The notes: generated by a model not told the origin, from the sequence alone. DNA of 64,000 nucleotides from Symbiodinium natans (GCA_905221605.1 CAJNDS010000668.1:622055-686054), one strand, 5' to 3'; positions 27,569 to 39,719 are shown, numbered from the stretch's first letter. Numbers and translations are program-made.

Positions 27569-27640
27569 ATGCAGTAGTCGTAGTAGTTGTAGTTGTGTTG
27601 GTGTTGGTGGTAGTGGAAGTTGTGGGAATAGTCTTCGTCA
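26930..27640 (+). repeat. long (GTA)n/(GTC)n/(GGA) triplet array
   Basis: About 700 bp of GTA with GTC, GGA and GCA interruptions. All three frames on both strands stay open over long stretches (poly-Val, poly-Ser, poly-Thr), so ORFs here (up to 283 codons on the minus strand, 26826-27677) carry no coding evidence. Confidence 0.97.
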
Positions 27641-28841
27641 AATTCGTATGTAGTCGCCGTAGCAGTATCAGTAGCATTACCGGAGTGGTTGTGATGGTGG
27701 TGCTGCTAGTGTCGCCATGGTTAGATGCTTATCAGGATGGTTATGAATATGAGCATTATTCGTATCATTCAGTGCATCTTTCAAAACTTGGCACGCAGTC
27801 TTCTTGAGGAAGCTGAAGATTCTACTGGAAGCGCTCGCCGAGTTGGATCAGGATGTGCAGCGGGGACAGTTTGCATGCTGGAGACACACACTTGTATAAA
27901 TCAATCACAAACACATAACTAAATAACCCACCTTCATCCTAAAACCAAACCGAAACCCCGAACACCGGGCGGTGTACGGAAGCATTGCTTACGTGTCTCT
28001 GCTCGACATAACAAGAGACTCATCATGTACCCTCCCAACCCAGCGGCCCAGCGGCAACCTTGTAAACCGGAGAAGTATTGTCTTTACGTGTCCCCGAGAC
28101 CTGAAATTCAGAAAAAGCAGAGAAGTAGTGCCCATCAAGTTTCATTCAAACCTTGGAAGTCGAAATGGTATTTGCAAGCATTGCCCTTTGTCGCAACACA
28201 GAACACGAGCCGCACTCGACGGGTTTTATTTGTTTGCACGCTGAGCCAGGCACCATATCGGAGTTGTCGCATCGTTGTCCGGAAGTTGCCATCGCATTCA
28301 TGACAGTTGCTTCTCGCACAGAAGCGGCCCTATCACGGAGCGCCGTTGATTTTGGAATTCTTCGACTCAGGGACCAGCATTTCAAAAGTCACTGTTCCTG
28401 CACGATTGCTTCCGCCAGCATTCACAAGGAAAACGTCCAAAAAACCTATCTCTTCCTTTACAGGACTCTGCAGCAGAGCAGAGTTTCCGCGAGGAGACGT
28501 TCCCCGACGAGGCCCCAAAGATTGGTTTAGGGTTTTGGGTTTTGGGTTTCGGGTTTAGTGTGTTTTTTGGAACTTAAGGCTCAGGGTCAAGCTAATTCGC
28601 AGGTCGCGGGTTCACAGCTGCGAGGTAAGCTGCAGAATGTCCGAAGCCCTGTGATTCAAGACCATATCTGGGAAATTGAGGCTTTCTGTTGAATCCCCCC
28701 GGGTTTTTCATATTATTGGCAAGTTGTGCTTTTATGTTTGGGATGTATTTGTTGGGTTTTTCCGGGGCCCGAGTCCGTCCAGGTAAGTTTCGGGATTCAG
28801 AGACTCAGTGTTCTCACCGTACTATCCGGACCTTACACCAA

Positions 28842-28951
28842 AGAGCCCAATACCCCCTTAATTAAGAAATATACCTTAAATCATACTAAGGATCCCTTTA
28901 TGGTTTAAGGTAGATTCCTCAGTTTAGAGGTTTGTTGGGCTCTCTGGGATG
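28842..28951. mobile_element. MITE-C full-length copy
   Basis: CCAAAGAGCCCAATACCCC ... GGTTTGTTGGGCTCTCTGGG, core CTAAGGATCCC. Confidence 0.85.
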
Positions 28952-29512
28952 TGCAATGCTTGGCCAGGTTGCAGAGCACGCGGCCAGCATCGTCTGTGAC
29001 CCATCGCCGCCGAACACGACAGAAGCCGTCGAAGTCGTGTCGTAGGTTCCCAAGGGTTACTTTGGGGAACGATGGCTGCTGTTTGGGATGTTCTAACAAA
29101 AGAGGGAAGAAAGAAAGCGGGTACTAGAATCCCTATTCAGGACTGTTTGTATAAGGGGAACATTCCAGGTCATCAGCGTATCATAGCGCAGGGCTTGCCT
29201 CATTCTCGGCGCCCGTGGCCACAGAAGCCTGCGCCTGGCGACATGCTTCGCCAGTCTCTATAAGTCCATGTACAGCCGCATGCAGTTCAGGGTTTAGCGT
29301 TTAGCGTTTAGGGTTGTGACTGGCAATTGGGCAGGAGTATATGCAATTTGTTTACGCCTCTCAGTTTGCTGCATGCTGTTGGCATGGGACGCCGTCTCAC
29401 GGATTAGCCACAAGATATGCAGAGCCATCGGGACTCCCAGTCGGGGAATACTCTTTGCAGAAGCATGATTCGATGCCCTTCTGTGGCTTAAGACTCTCCA
29501 GCTCCATGCCGA

Positions 29513-29588
29513 GAAGTTCTACCTTTTGTGGGACAGCTGATGAAAGACAAGAAGTTCTACCTTTTGTGGGACAGCTGATGAAAGACAA
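29513..29588 (+). repeat. 38-bp perfect tandem duplication
   Basis: GAAGTTCTACCTTTTGTGGG... begins at 29513 and again at 29551. The unit length is not a multiple of three. Confidence 0.95.
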
Positions 29589-30249
29589 ATACCTAGGCTC
29601 CAGGGCCTGTGTAGCCTCACACAATAGACCGTCACTACATTCCGAACACGGCATCTGGCTGCTCGACAAGAAAGACTGTATCTACATCCCCTGAGAGCAT
29701 GGTTCCTTGGCATCGTTGCGTCATGTCTCTGTCGATACAGTGGGGCTGGGAAAGGGAACGTGCACCGCAGCCTTTGTCAACATGTGGGTTTGGTTTTGGG
29801 AGGTCCAAGCGACAACGTAGCACTTCCGACTAACTCGGGCAGAAAGCCCGCAGCGCTTTTGTGGCGCCGACATCCGTGAAAAGCAAGGGAAGGTTTGTCG
29901 GTTTAGGGTTTAGGGTTCAGGGTTTAGGGGTTGGAGGCCTCCAGACACGGGCAAACGCACGGGGGCGGGGCGGAAGGGGAGAGTTCGGTGGTTGCGGGCT
30001 TCGAGCACGCTGCGTAGCAAGCGCCTTCAGACTTCAAGCAAGCATCCTCTAGTTTGTGTGCTCACAGAGGCCGTCTCGGAGTAGAGTCCCACTTCGGAGC
30101 ATGGTCCCTTAGGCAGATTGGCAATCTGGCATGGCCTAGATGATTTGTAGAACCCACTAACGGAGAGTTTAGAGGTCCGAGTACGACTTCAACAGAGGGT
30201 TTAGGGTTTAGGGTTTGAGGGCACACAGGGTACGCAGGCCTTGAAGAAT

Positions 30250-30742
30250 CGCGATAGAAGTTGCCGAGGCCAGCGACGACGAGATGGGCGTTCAGGCGAA
30301 GTTCTGTGCCACCCTTCCTTTGGAGTCACCACGTCATGATGATGGCTTGGGATGTTCCCCCTTATACTAGCAGTCCTTTTTAGGCATTAAAATAGGGGTA
30401 GTAAAATCCCGATTAAGGACTGTTAGTATAAGGGGGAATGATGGCCAGCCTAGTCTAGCAGCTCTACTTCTGTACATTCTCCCAGTTCAGGCTCAAACAC
30501 AAGTTCTGTCACGCTTCGGGTGCGTTTCCTGCTTTTTGGTTTACAGGTGTATTGGTGTGACAAGGGCTGCCATGACAGGTGGAGACGCTCCCGCCACGGC
30601 TGAAAACCCAGGCATTGCGGCAAGCAGTCTGCTTCACCAGCCTTTCAAAACGCTTGATCTAAACAGCCTTGGGATGTTGCTGTGCTGGTTGCCTGAGTAT
30701 AAGACCTCCGGGCTCCAGGATCAACAGACCGAACGCATCTAG
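30250..30742 (+). CDS. reading frame interrupted by a MITE-A
   Basis: Left of the element: IEVAEASDDEMGVQAKFC, ATLPLESPRHDDG. Right of it, in the same frame: QPSLAALLLYILPVQAQTQ, VLSRFGCVSCFLVYRCIG, VTRAAMTGGDAPATAENP, LLCWLPEYKTSGLQDQQTE to a stop. Removing 99 bp (the element plus one 8-bp duplication) makes one continuous frame; read through, the element has an early stop. A GT-AG intron 30333-30458 would also keep phase. There is a hydrophobic segment after the junction, so a membrane protein is possible. The 5' end is unknown; no family recognised. Confidence 0.5.
30347..30437. mobile_element. MITE-A inserted in a reading frame, perfect 8-bp duplication
   Basis: TTGGGATGTTCCCCCTTATA ... 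GTATAAGGGGGA. Flanks ATGATGGC at 30339-30346 and 30438-30445. The last bases of the right arm (CATCCCAA) are absent. Confidence 0.88.
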
Positions 30743-31160
30743 AAATGGAGTCGCCCTCGTAGCATTAAAAGATTCGGTCGGTTGTGGCTTCCCCTTGAGG
30801 CATTGAAAGTCATTGAGCATTTTGCTCAGAGACCCTACTCCCTGAATGAAGCCCTGGACCCTGAATGCTGAGCAAAGCCCAAAACCCCAAAGTGGGCCAA
30901 TGTTCCCTTTTCGAGGGCCAAGGGTACTCTTTTGATTCCTAGGCTACTCCTGGGTCTAGTTTGTGTATTCCCCTAAACCCCAAACCCCAAACCCCAAACC
31001 CCAAACCCCAAACCCCAAACCCTAAACCCTAAACCCTAAACCCTAAACCCTTCTCATCGACATCACCCTGCCTTGCGGTTCGGCCAGCTATGCGGGAGCG
31101 AAAAAAAACCCTAAACCCTAAACCCTAAGCCCTAAGCCCTGAAGCGAAAGCATCCTGCAG

Positions 31161-31214
31161 GTCTCTGCGCCCATGGCAGAAGCAGACGTGCAGACGGACG
31201 ATACTGAATTCAAG
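31161..31214 (+). CDS. candidate exon, acidic
   Basis: After CATCCTGCAG: VSAPMAEADVQTDDTEFKD, running into a MITE-C left end (CCCAGAGAGCCCC). Perhaps part of the same gene as 32047-32141. Confidence 0.3.
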
Positions 31215-31387
31215 GATCCCAGAGAGCCCCCAAAGCCCTCCTCTTTGGGTTTAGGGTTTAGGGTTTAGGGTTTAGGGTTTAGGGTTTAGGGTTTAGGGTT
31301 TGGGGCAGTCTAGGGATGAAGTGTTAGGCCGAAAGCTTTCTTTCAGTGGCAGTATAGGGGTTCTTGACGGGGGTGCAGAGGACATGA

Positions 31388-31487
31388 GGGGGGTTTGCGA
31401 AAATAAGGGACCCCTAATATATAGACCCCAAATAGTAGGACCCCTTATAAGGACCCCAACAAGGGCACCCTTACTATCGTAAACCCC
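31388..31487. mobile_element. MITE-F copy
   Basis: GGGGTTTGCGAAAATAAGGG ... CCTTACTATCGTAAACCCC. Related copies are at 39518-39607 (degenerate right end) and 53021-53132 (GGGGTTTCCGAA ... TTCGTAAACCCC). Confidence 0.75.
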
Positions 31488-32046
31488 GATAAGTCTCAGG
31501 GGATGAGGACGGTGCCCCATGAGCACATGGAGGGTGAAGACAGAACTCAACCTGAAGTCCCCAAACCCTAAACCCTAAACCCTAAAACCAACTCATCATC
31601 TGGAACCTAGAAATCACGGCAAAACCAATGGGACCGGGGGGTGGGGGAGGGGCAGTGTTTCCGGCGTTTGCGCAGGTTCGTGCCTTCCCCCCCGGCCTTC
31701 GTATAACCTTCGCGCCGAGTCTAGCCCTTCCTATCCCCCCCCCCCCGTCCCCCCCGCCTCCCCCCCCGCATGCGTCTTTCTTCGCGTTCCAAGTAAACCC
31801 CTAAGCCCTTGGGGAGAGCCTCTGCCCACTGCCGAAAAAAGGCGATGAACATGGTTGCCTAGTCTCACTAGATGCGGACCCCAACGAACCGAGAGCCTTG
31901 CTCGCCGTGCGCGAGTGTGAGAGTCGAAACCCTAAACCCCTAAACCCCTAAACCCCTAAACCCTAAACCCTAGACCCTAAACCCTAAACCCTAAACCCTA
32001 AACCCTAAACCCTAAACCCTCTTTAGCTGAACTAAGCCTTTTAAAG

Positions 32047-32141
32047 CTGCTGAGACAGAGGAGCTGATGCCCGAAGTGGAAGTTGACCGGGTGGATAGTC
32101 ACAAGGCCTGCAGACCCTCAGTGGACTCCGATAGCCCCTAA
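32047..32141 (+). CDS. candidate terminal exon, acidic
   Basis: After CTTTTAAAG in phase 1: AETEELMPEVEVDRVDSHK, ACRPSVDSDSP to TAA. It is followed by telomeric tracts. Confidence 0.4.
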
Positions 32142-32832
32142 ACCGTGAATCCGCGTGGTCTTCTGAGGACTTCCCTGCACCCCTACAATCTTGGCTGCTG
32201 AAGTCTTGGCGGTTCAGGGTTTGGGGTTTAGGGCTAGGGTTTAGGGTAATGAGTGAGGGTTTAGGGGATGCGGTTTGGACGCCTTTGCAACTGCATCAAT
32301 CCAACCCGGCGCCCGAACCTCCATACCGTGTTATTTTAGGGTTTAGGGTCCCTCGAACCCCCTTCCCATCAGAACCCTAGAAGTCTATAAACTTAGGCAT
32401 GTCTCCTCCCACGAAGTAAAGGGCTCTTGTGCCCAAAGCCTTATACACCTGAGACACCCTAACGCCCTTACTTCAGGGGTCTCATTACCCGAAAAACCCT
32501 GAACCTTAGAAACGCCAAAGCCCTTTTGTAGTGAAGGGGCAAAGTCACCCCACAAAACCCTAAGCCTTGCAAACTACCCTCTAAAGCCGTCTAAAGCCCT
32601 AAACCCTAGAGCCTTAAACCCCAAGTACACCCCAAAATGTACTCCTGACCCCACAGAAACCTCGGCCTTACAAAGCCTAAAGCCCTAAAGCCCCAAACCC
32701 TAAACCCCTTTACATCCTTCAGGGGTCTAATCACTTGAACTCCTATACCCTAAACCCTAAACCCTAAACCCTAAACCCTAAACCCTAAACCCTAAACCCT
32801 AAACCCTAAACCCTAAACCCTCTTTTCGAGAG

Positions 32833-32914
32833 GTGGGGGCTGCTGTGGTCAAGATCTTCGTGACGCGGCAGAGGCCTGCCATGGTCGTTCCCTGGCAGCC
32901 CGGGCGCCCAGCAG
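32833..32914 (+). CDS. candidate exon
   Basis: Between telomeric arrays: VGAAVVKIFVTRQRPAMVV, PWQPGRPAG, then GTTTAGGG as possible donor. Confidence 0.3.
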
Positions 32915-33300
32915 GGTTTAGGGTTTAGGGTTTAGGGTTTGGGGTTTAGGGTTTAGGGTTTAGGGTTTCGGGTTTAGGGTTTCGGGTTTGGGGTTTAGGG
33001 TTTAGGGTTTAGGGTTTAGGGTTTGGGGTTTAGGGTTTGGGGTTTAGGGTTTAGGGTTGGGGTTCAGGGTTTGGGGTTTGGGGTTTGGGGTTTAGGGTTT
33101 AGGGTGTAGGGTTTGGTGTTTAGGGTTTGGGGTTTGGGGTTTGGGGTTGGGGTTTGGGGTTTAGGGTGTAGGGTTGGGGTTCAGGGTTTGGGGTTTGGGG
33201 TTTGGGGTTTGGGGTTTGGGGTTTGGGGTTGGGGTTTGGGGTGTAGGGTTTGGGGTTTGAGTTTGGGGTTTAGGGTTTGGGGGTTAGGGTTTAGGGTTGT
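32915..33300 (+). repeat. 385-bp telomeric-variant array (TTTAGGG/TTTGGGG)
   Basis: About 55 units in which TTTGGGG progressively dominates. The ORF at 33113-33391 is its translation (GLGFGVWG pattern) and is not a gene. Confidence 0.97.
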
Positions 33301-33710
33301 TTTTTTTCGGGGCGTAGGTTCGATAACTGGGAGGTTATGGAAAGGACTTAGGGGCTCTGACCAGGTTTTTTTTGAATTATTTAGGGTTTAGGGCTTGCAG
33401 GGTTGTGTCTGAGAGACCTGGCTCGAAAAGGGTTATGTTCAAAGATTTGTGGTCTAGGGTGTTCGTTTGGAGTCTAGGGCCTTCGGGTTCTATGAAAAAG
33501 GTTGAGGGTTTAGGGTTTAGGGTCTAGGGCTTCGGGTTTTGGGTTTGGGGTTTAGGGTTTAGGGCTTCCCGTAGTTAGGAGCATACTCATTGTCTTGCCT
33601 TAGACCCCCAAACCATTTGGTCTACATCTGGCGTCTTCTTATGGCCCAGGGGCCTTCAAAATCATTGCTTTGGAAGGCGTTCCGAGAACAGCTCAGAAAT
33701 GCCTAGTCTT

Positions 33711-33819
33711 ACTTGGAGGTTCCTGTGTAATTTCAAGTAGGGATTTCAGCATGGTAACTATACTTATGAGCTTGAGTCAGGGGACTTATAAAACCGTACT
33801 TACACCGAACCTCCAAGTT
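33711..33819. mobile_element. MITE-B copy
   Basis: ACTTGGAGGTTCCTGTGTAA ... TACACCGAACCTCCAAGT. Further, shorter copies are at 35195-35270, 35830-35915 (with a telomeric tract inside) and 36696-36800. Confidence 0.8.
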
Positions 33820-34320
33820 GGGGAGGCACTCGTAATTTGAGTCTTAGGAAGTTGGGGCTTGAGGGGGGTTTTGAGTTTAGGGTTCAAAGGGGCCCTCTGC
33901 AAAATGGTGTACCTCACCCACAGCCAACCCCCCTAAACGCAAAATCCTAATTTATGGCTCCTAAGCCACATGGTTCCAAGGCTCCCTTTAATCTCACACG
34001 AAGTAGAAGAAGCCGAATGTAGGAGAGGGTGCCGGTGCATATCTGCTTCAGTTTTCCACTTTGAGACTACACCCTAAAACCCTAAAACCCTAAAACCCTA
34101 AACCCTCAACCCTACACAAAAAACAAGCCAGGGTCTGAAGGGCCTCTCAAAACGTGCACCCCGAATACGTACAGCTGCGGACCCCAAGGCCCGCACACTG
34201 AGACTTTAGGGCCTAGGGCTCAGGGTATGAAACAGCTTCCAGGTTCTAAAAGGGCTTAGGGTTCAACAAGGTTTAGGGTTTAGGGTTTAGGGTTTAGGGG
34301 TTCCGGGGAGTTTCGATGAG

Positions 34321-34400
34321 AAAGCGCGTGCGAAATTTGCAATGTCCGACCCCATGCCAGGACGCAGCAGGCCCGTCGGCATCTGTGGGCGTGTGGGTGT
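34321..34400 (+). CDS. candidate exon
   Basis: KARAKFAMSDPMPGRSRPV, GICGR reads out of GATGAG next to a telomeric tract. GGGC|GTGTGG is a possible donor. Unidentified. Confidence 0.3.
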
Positions 34401-34859
34401 GTTCGTGTCTGCGTCTGTGCACGTGTGTCACAGATTCGGGCATGGCCAGGGAAACCCTAAACCCTAAACCCTAAACCCTAAACTGGGAATCCAGGGTTTC
34501 TAGGTTTAGGGCTCCGTGCCTCGGAATAGAAGCTTGGCCTTGAAAAGTAACTTGGTGGCCTTTTTGCACCCTTTTCCCCATTCTTTTGGGTTCTGGGTTT
34601 CCTTACAAAATAACCACCCCAAAGAAGGGTGCTCTTATTATGATATGGTTACTGGGCTACCAAGGTAATGCTGAAAGACGACTTGGCACAACTGCCCTGC
34701 AGTTCTTGGGCTCAGAGAAGGACATGATGTGATGCACAAGATCATCTAAAATCTGCTGCACCATGCTTAAAACCTCTAAGGCTGTCTACGGTTGTAAACC
34801 ACCTTACACCCTCAACCTGGACCCTAAACCCTGAAGCCTTAGCTTAGCCATTTCTGGAG

Positions 34860-34958
34860 GTGGAGTCCACCAGCGGAAGTGGAACCTTCATCATGCGGCG
34901 GCGCGGACCGGTCGGGGCCTATAAGCAAACAGGAAAGCATGCAGGCCTGCAATGTTAG
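34860..34958 (+). CDS. candidate terminal exon
   Basis: After TTTCTGGAG: VESTSGSGTFIMRRRGPVG, AYKQTGKHAGLQC to TAG. Basic, unidentified. Confidence 0.35.
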   Translation: MESTSGSGTFIMRRRGPVGAYKQTGKHAGLQC

Positions 34959-36002
34959 ATGTTTGGGTTTAGGGTTTAGGGGGTTTAGGGTTTAGGGTGC
35001 AGGGTTTGGTTTGGGGTTTAGGGTTCAGGGTTCAGGGTTTAGGGTTTAGGGTTTAGGGTTTAGGGTTTAGGGTTTCAGAGGTGTACGGGCAAGCAGGGTT
35101 TATAGTGTTCGGTGTCTGGGCGGCATGGGATGTGCAGGGCTCAGGTGCGGGCATGCCCAGCCTTCTGTAGCCCTTAACACGGCTCTTCCGTGTTTACTTG
35201 TAGGTTCATGCGGATTTGTAAGTAGGGTCTTAAGCCTACTTACTGATCACCACCCATGAAGCTCCAAGTAGGGTTCCTTAAGTTAGGGCGGCGTGTGCAC
35301 CTCTGCGCGGAAAGCTGTGGCTTGATCAGCTCTGGTTTTGTCTTCTGCCAGTGCTGTCAATGATGGAGCTGCAGTTTGCGGTTTAGGGTTTTAGGGTTTA
35401 GGTTTAGGGTTTTGAGTGTAGGGTTTAGGGTTTAGGCACCTTGCAGACATGGAGAAGAATGAGTAGACTTTACCAGTGGTTTACGGCTGGTAACCAGCGC
35501 AAAAGAGAAGCAACATGCAGGGATGCAACCTCGAACTACCGGCATCCCTAGAAGCTTAAACCGAAACACTAAACTAAACTCCTATCAGGGGAGTTCTCCA
35601 AGGTAGGAGTTAGGGTTCCTTTTTGGGCCACCCCCCCCCCCCCCCCCCCCCCCCCCCGCCCCAAAGAAAAACAAGTCGGCCCCCTTAGGCTTACCACCAA
35701 AAAGCCCCCAAAACAAGCCATTTTGAAAAAAGGGGAACCCTACTTCTTGGGGTTCCTACAAGGATAAGGGGTCCCCATCTTGGGAAAGACTCGACCCGAA
35801 AACCTAAACTCTAAATCCTTTGTCACGGGTTAGAAGTGTAGCTAACATACTGGTAGCCGTACTGATAACTACCACCCTAGATCCTAAACCCTAAATACCC
35901 ATGAACCTCCAAGTAGAGAAGTTCTGAGGTGAACCACACGGACGGTGCCTTGGAGGAGCCTGATCCACTCGAGCCAGGGCCTTAAAGCGCGTCAAAAAGA
36001 CC

Positions 36003-36224
36003 TAAACCCCTACCCCCAAACCCCAAACCCCAAACCCCAAACCCCAAACCCCAAACCCCAAACCCCAAACCCCAAACCCCAAACCCCAAACCCTAAACCC
36101 TAAACCCTAAACCCCTAAACCCTAAACCCTAAACCCTAGACCCTAGACCCTAGACCCTAGACCCTAGACCCTAGACCCTAGACCCTAGACCCTAGACCCT
36201 AGACCCTAGACCCTAGACCCTAGC
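36003..36224 (+). repeat. block-structured telomeric array CCCCAAA / CCCTAAA / CCCTAGA
   Basis: Eleven CCCCAAA units, then about six CCCTAAA, then about thirteen CCCTAGA units. Each variant is confined to its own block. Confidence 0.97.
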
Positions 36225-36819
36225 CCTAAGTAAGGCTTAGGGGGTTCAGGGGCCGGTAGGGTTTTCAAGCCAAACTGGTCTCAAGGTGTTGGTCCTGCAG
36301 GGTTTTGCCACTTCACACTTCCCCCACCGAGAATCAGCTAAGGTCTTAGGGGTTTAGGGGTTTAGGTTCTTTAGGGTGGTGTGGCTTGAAGTCACCACGA
36401 TTTCCTGACCGTTCCCAGCCGACTCCTCAAGCCCGGATGCAAAAAAAGGGTTCTTTAGGGTTTCGGGTGTAGGGTTTAGGCTTTTCAGGGTTACTACTGC
36501 CACTGTGGGCTTGAAATTTGTTAGCAAGTTCCATTCGTTGCGCTGCTCTTGCGCGTCAAATGCTCGGACTGAGATAGTTTTCGTGAGGTAAATGCGGAGC
36601 TTGTTTGTTCCACAAAGTCTAGATCGACGACTGAAGGGACCACCTCAATCATGTATACAGTTCTGCGGGCTCTTGTCATAAAACCTCTTGCGTGTACGTT
36701 AAGGTTCACCGGTAGTTAAAAGTGGTACCCTAAAGAGGGTTGAAAGTATAGTTACCATAATTCAAACCCTATGTATAACCACTAATGAACCTCCAAGTAG
36801 GGGTTGGTTCTTATGTAGC

Positions 36820-38640
36820 CAACCAACCATGCGTTGCTTCAGGCTTTTGTGATGCAGGTTGCGATTGAAGCCTAGGCCACCCTATTTGCACTTCACGGAG
36901 GTGGAGCAGGCTGGCAGCAGGTAGGATCTTAAGGCTTAGATTATCTTGGGGAGTTTGTTGGGACTTTGGGTTTAAGGAGGAGGGAGTAGTGGATCCGATG
37001 AATGGCAACCTGATATATTCTTCTTAAAGGGTGCGAGCCGCAAGCTTACGGTTTTGAGTCTTTTTCCGGTCAAGTTTCGGCCCATCGGGAAATTGAGGGA
37101 GGGTAAAGCAGGCTGGTCTCAGCAGAGTCCCTTCGTTGCGGGGCTTAGGGGCTTTTTTGCATCTGTGGTAGGCGGTCGACGGCTTTGAAGGGGACTTGGT
37201 CTTGACCGCGGCACACGTCGTCGCCGACGCGTCGGGTGCCGAGTCCTGCAGAAGCAAGGTCAACACAGAGCGACGTGCGACGTAAACTTTTCTGATCGGC
37301 TTTGCAGATGTCAAAGAAAAGGCACGTGATACCGTAGCAGTCAACCTTTCCCCCCTCGAGAACTGACCCAGCAAGTTACGTGGTTGCTCGCTCCAGCGAG
37401 AAGAAAAACAGTGGGTCGACATGGCCAGATAGCATCTGTGCAGCCTTGCCTTCTTTCGGTATGCACTAGAAAAGCAATATTTTGTTTCGCAGAGCTGGGT
37501 CTTGACTGTCATTGGTGTCAGCATCGGCAGCTTGAAGCTGTTACCGCCAATGCATGAAGGTTTTGCGCGTTGGGGTGTCTGAAGCGTGAAGCCTGGCAAC
37601 CCAGCCGGTACCAGTTTCTGTCTAACCGTCTAACCTCATCGAGCCTTCCCGTGCATGTCACATCTTTCCTTACGCACATTTAAGTTTAAAGCTCGTCGAA
37701 TCAGAGGAGTGGGGTATGCCCCCAACGCCGAATGCTGACCCCATGCGACCTTGAACTCCAAGCCCTAGTCCCCGCGAAGCTCGTACTTCCACTGTCCCGG
37801 TGATGCAAGCTCAAATGCCCAGGCGCGATATTCGGATTCAGCTCTTGGCTTCGCCAGGGGCATCACCAGTGGCTTGGCTGCTCCAGCGAATGTCGAGTTT
37901 GGGACGCAGGATGAAGAGCCTACCTCATCCCCTGAATTCCAAAGTTGAAGGCCCTCTTAACCCCCTTCCGGATTAGATTACATAGCATTATAGGTTGTAG
38001 GGCTAGGTTAAGTTCATACTATGACGAGGACTGCAGTAGGGAGCGAAGGACCCCAGTGTGGCAAGCATGGGCTTGAGACTTCTTGCGCTTGAGAGTGTTG
38101 CTGCTGTTGCCTTTGTAGCCGCTGCTTAGACCTTGGGAGTTCTTCGGAGAGCAGTCCAGATCCCCCTATGGGATTCAGGGTTGAGACAAGGCACGACCCA
38201 AGCTGGCCCGCGCGCAAGCTCTTGGTTTTCTGGAGCCCTTTACCAGTTGGCGCTCATGAAAGCTGCAACCCCGAATGTTCTGGTTCAGTAAGGTTACGAG
38301 CCTGGCTGACCGAAGCCCTGTAACACCCAAATGCTCAACCCTGAAGCTTGGCACCAGGACAAGTATGTCGCGCGCGTGGTCGCTGCCGGTGCCCGAGCAA
38401 TGCCCCAGCTTTAATGGGGCGTGGCAGAACCCTGAAAAACTGAACCTTGTTTGGACCCTTACGAGGCCCCAAATTCCCAAAGCCTTGACGGTAATCAATG
38501 TAGGAAACCGGGAAACATGACCGACGTGTCGACCAAGGGGCTGATGATTCGGCCTTGCCGCAGTTTTGAAGTGAGTCGTGTTGTAGGATGCCCAGTACCC
38601 GGATTCCCTTTGTTAGGGAGGTTCAGGTTCCCGTTTCTTT
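36820..38640. other. unique region without a supported gene
   Basis: The longest feature is a 191-codon minus-strand ORF (37024-37599; Lys/Ser/Arg-rich, no family). An ORF of this length is expected about once by chance in a window this size. No clear exon chain was found. Confidence 0.4.
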
Positions 38641-39719
38641 GGGGTTTAGGGTTTAGGGTTTAGGGCTTAAGGGAAAACAGAGCACTTTAGATTTTTGGGT
38701 GAAGGGTTTAGGGTTTGATTAGGGTTGCGATGGAAGATGAAAAGTGGCACAATGCCCAGCTTCCGGGCAAATCTTATGGCTAAACCCTAAACCCTAAACC
38801 CTAAACCCTAAACCCTAAACCCTAAACCCTCATGATAGCAGCCTCATGCTCTCACCAGCCTTGTTGCTCGCGCACAAGCTGGTCCACTTACCAACATGAT
38901 CCTTACACCCCTTATATGTCTCCTACATAAAATAAGTACAAGCTACCCGAAATACACGTTCTAAATCCGTATTCAATAAGCGGATCCCTACAATCCGCTT
39001 GTACATCCTACATAGTACTGTATCACTACAATACTGCCCGAAACACGCGTTCCAATTTAGCAGTCACCCGTCACCCCAAACCCCAAACCCTAAAACCCTA
39101 ACCCCAAACCCCAAACCCCAAAACCCAAACCCTAAGCCACTGTATTTCGGATCGTGTAGACACCTTGTGCGCCAAGGTTGCGCACGACTGCGATCTCGCT
39201 CTCTTGGAGGCCCCCAGCTCGATAGGGTTTAGGGTTTTAGGGTTTAGGGTTTTAGAATTTAGGGTTTTAGGGTTTAGGGTTTAGGGTTTAGGGTTTAGGG
39301 TTAGGGAGAGAGGTTGTAGGGCGTGGTAGGGTTTAGGGTTTCGGACTCGGGTGGATGGAGTACTTCCGGTCCGGAAGCCTTCGGATGCTCAGTAGCTTCT
39401 AGGCCACGGACACACCACTCTCAGCCACTTGTGCTCTCCCACCCCACCTCTGCAAAACTCGGCGGTTCTACGGAATTCGGAATTTGGGCACCTTCTGAAG
39501 TCCACCAAAGTTCAATACGGGAGTTTACGAAAGAGGGGACCCCAATATAGACCCCCCAAAGAGTAGGATCCCCTTACAGTAAGGACCCCAATAAGGTAGC
39601 CCCAACCCACATAGGGAGGAACTGACTCTCCTTCGCTACAAATTGAAACGAGTACGAAAAGCAGCAGCGCTGGCGCCTGAACCCTTAAACGCGTCCCGAA
39701 CCAGTGGGCTGGGGGGGGG

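Larger units (their letters stand above)
27650..30240. other. mixed region with weak coding signals
   Basis: A frame at 28025-28558 has one in-frame TGA (28301) that a 48-bp GT-AG intron would remove. A good micro-exon candidate, 28603-28624 (ATTCGCAG ... GTAAGC), follows. A MITE-C lies at 28842-28951, a degenerate MITE-A at 29083-29167, and a perfect 38-bp tandem duplication at 29513-29588. No gene could be modelled with confidence. Confidence 0.4.

Noticed and set aside
26826-27677. 283-codon poly-Thr minus-strand ORF and plus-strand poly-Val/Ser ORFs
   Set aside because: Pure consequence of the GTA triplet array; all frames are open.
28025-28558. gene with 48-bp intron
   Set aside because: Three overlapping frames are equally open here, so the choice is arbitrary without transcripts.
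33113-33391. 92-codon ORF of GLGFGVWG pattern
   Set aside because: Translation of TTTAGGG/TTTGGGG repeats; the same pattern appears wherever arrays are out of phase with stops.
37024-37599. 191-codon minus-strand ORF
   Set aside because: No family similarity or splice context; one ORF of this length is expected by chance among all frames of 64 kb.
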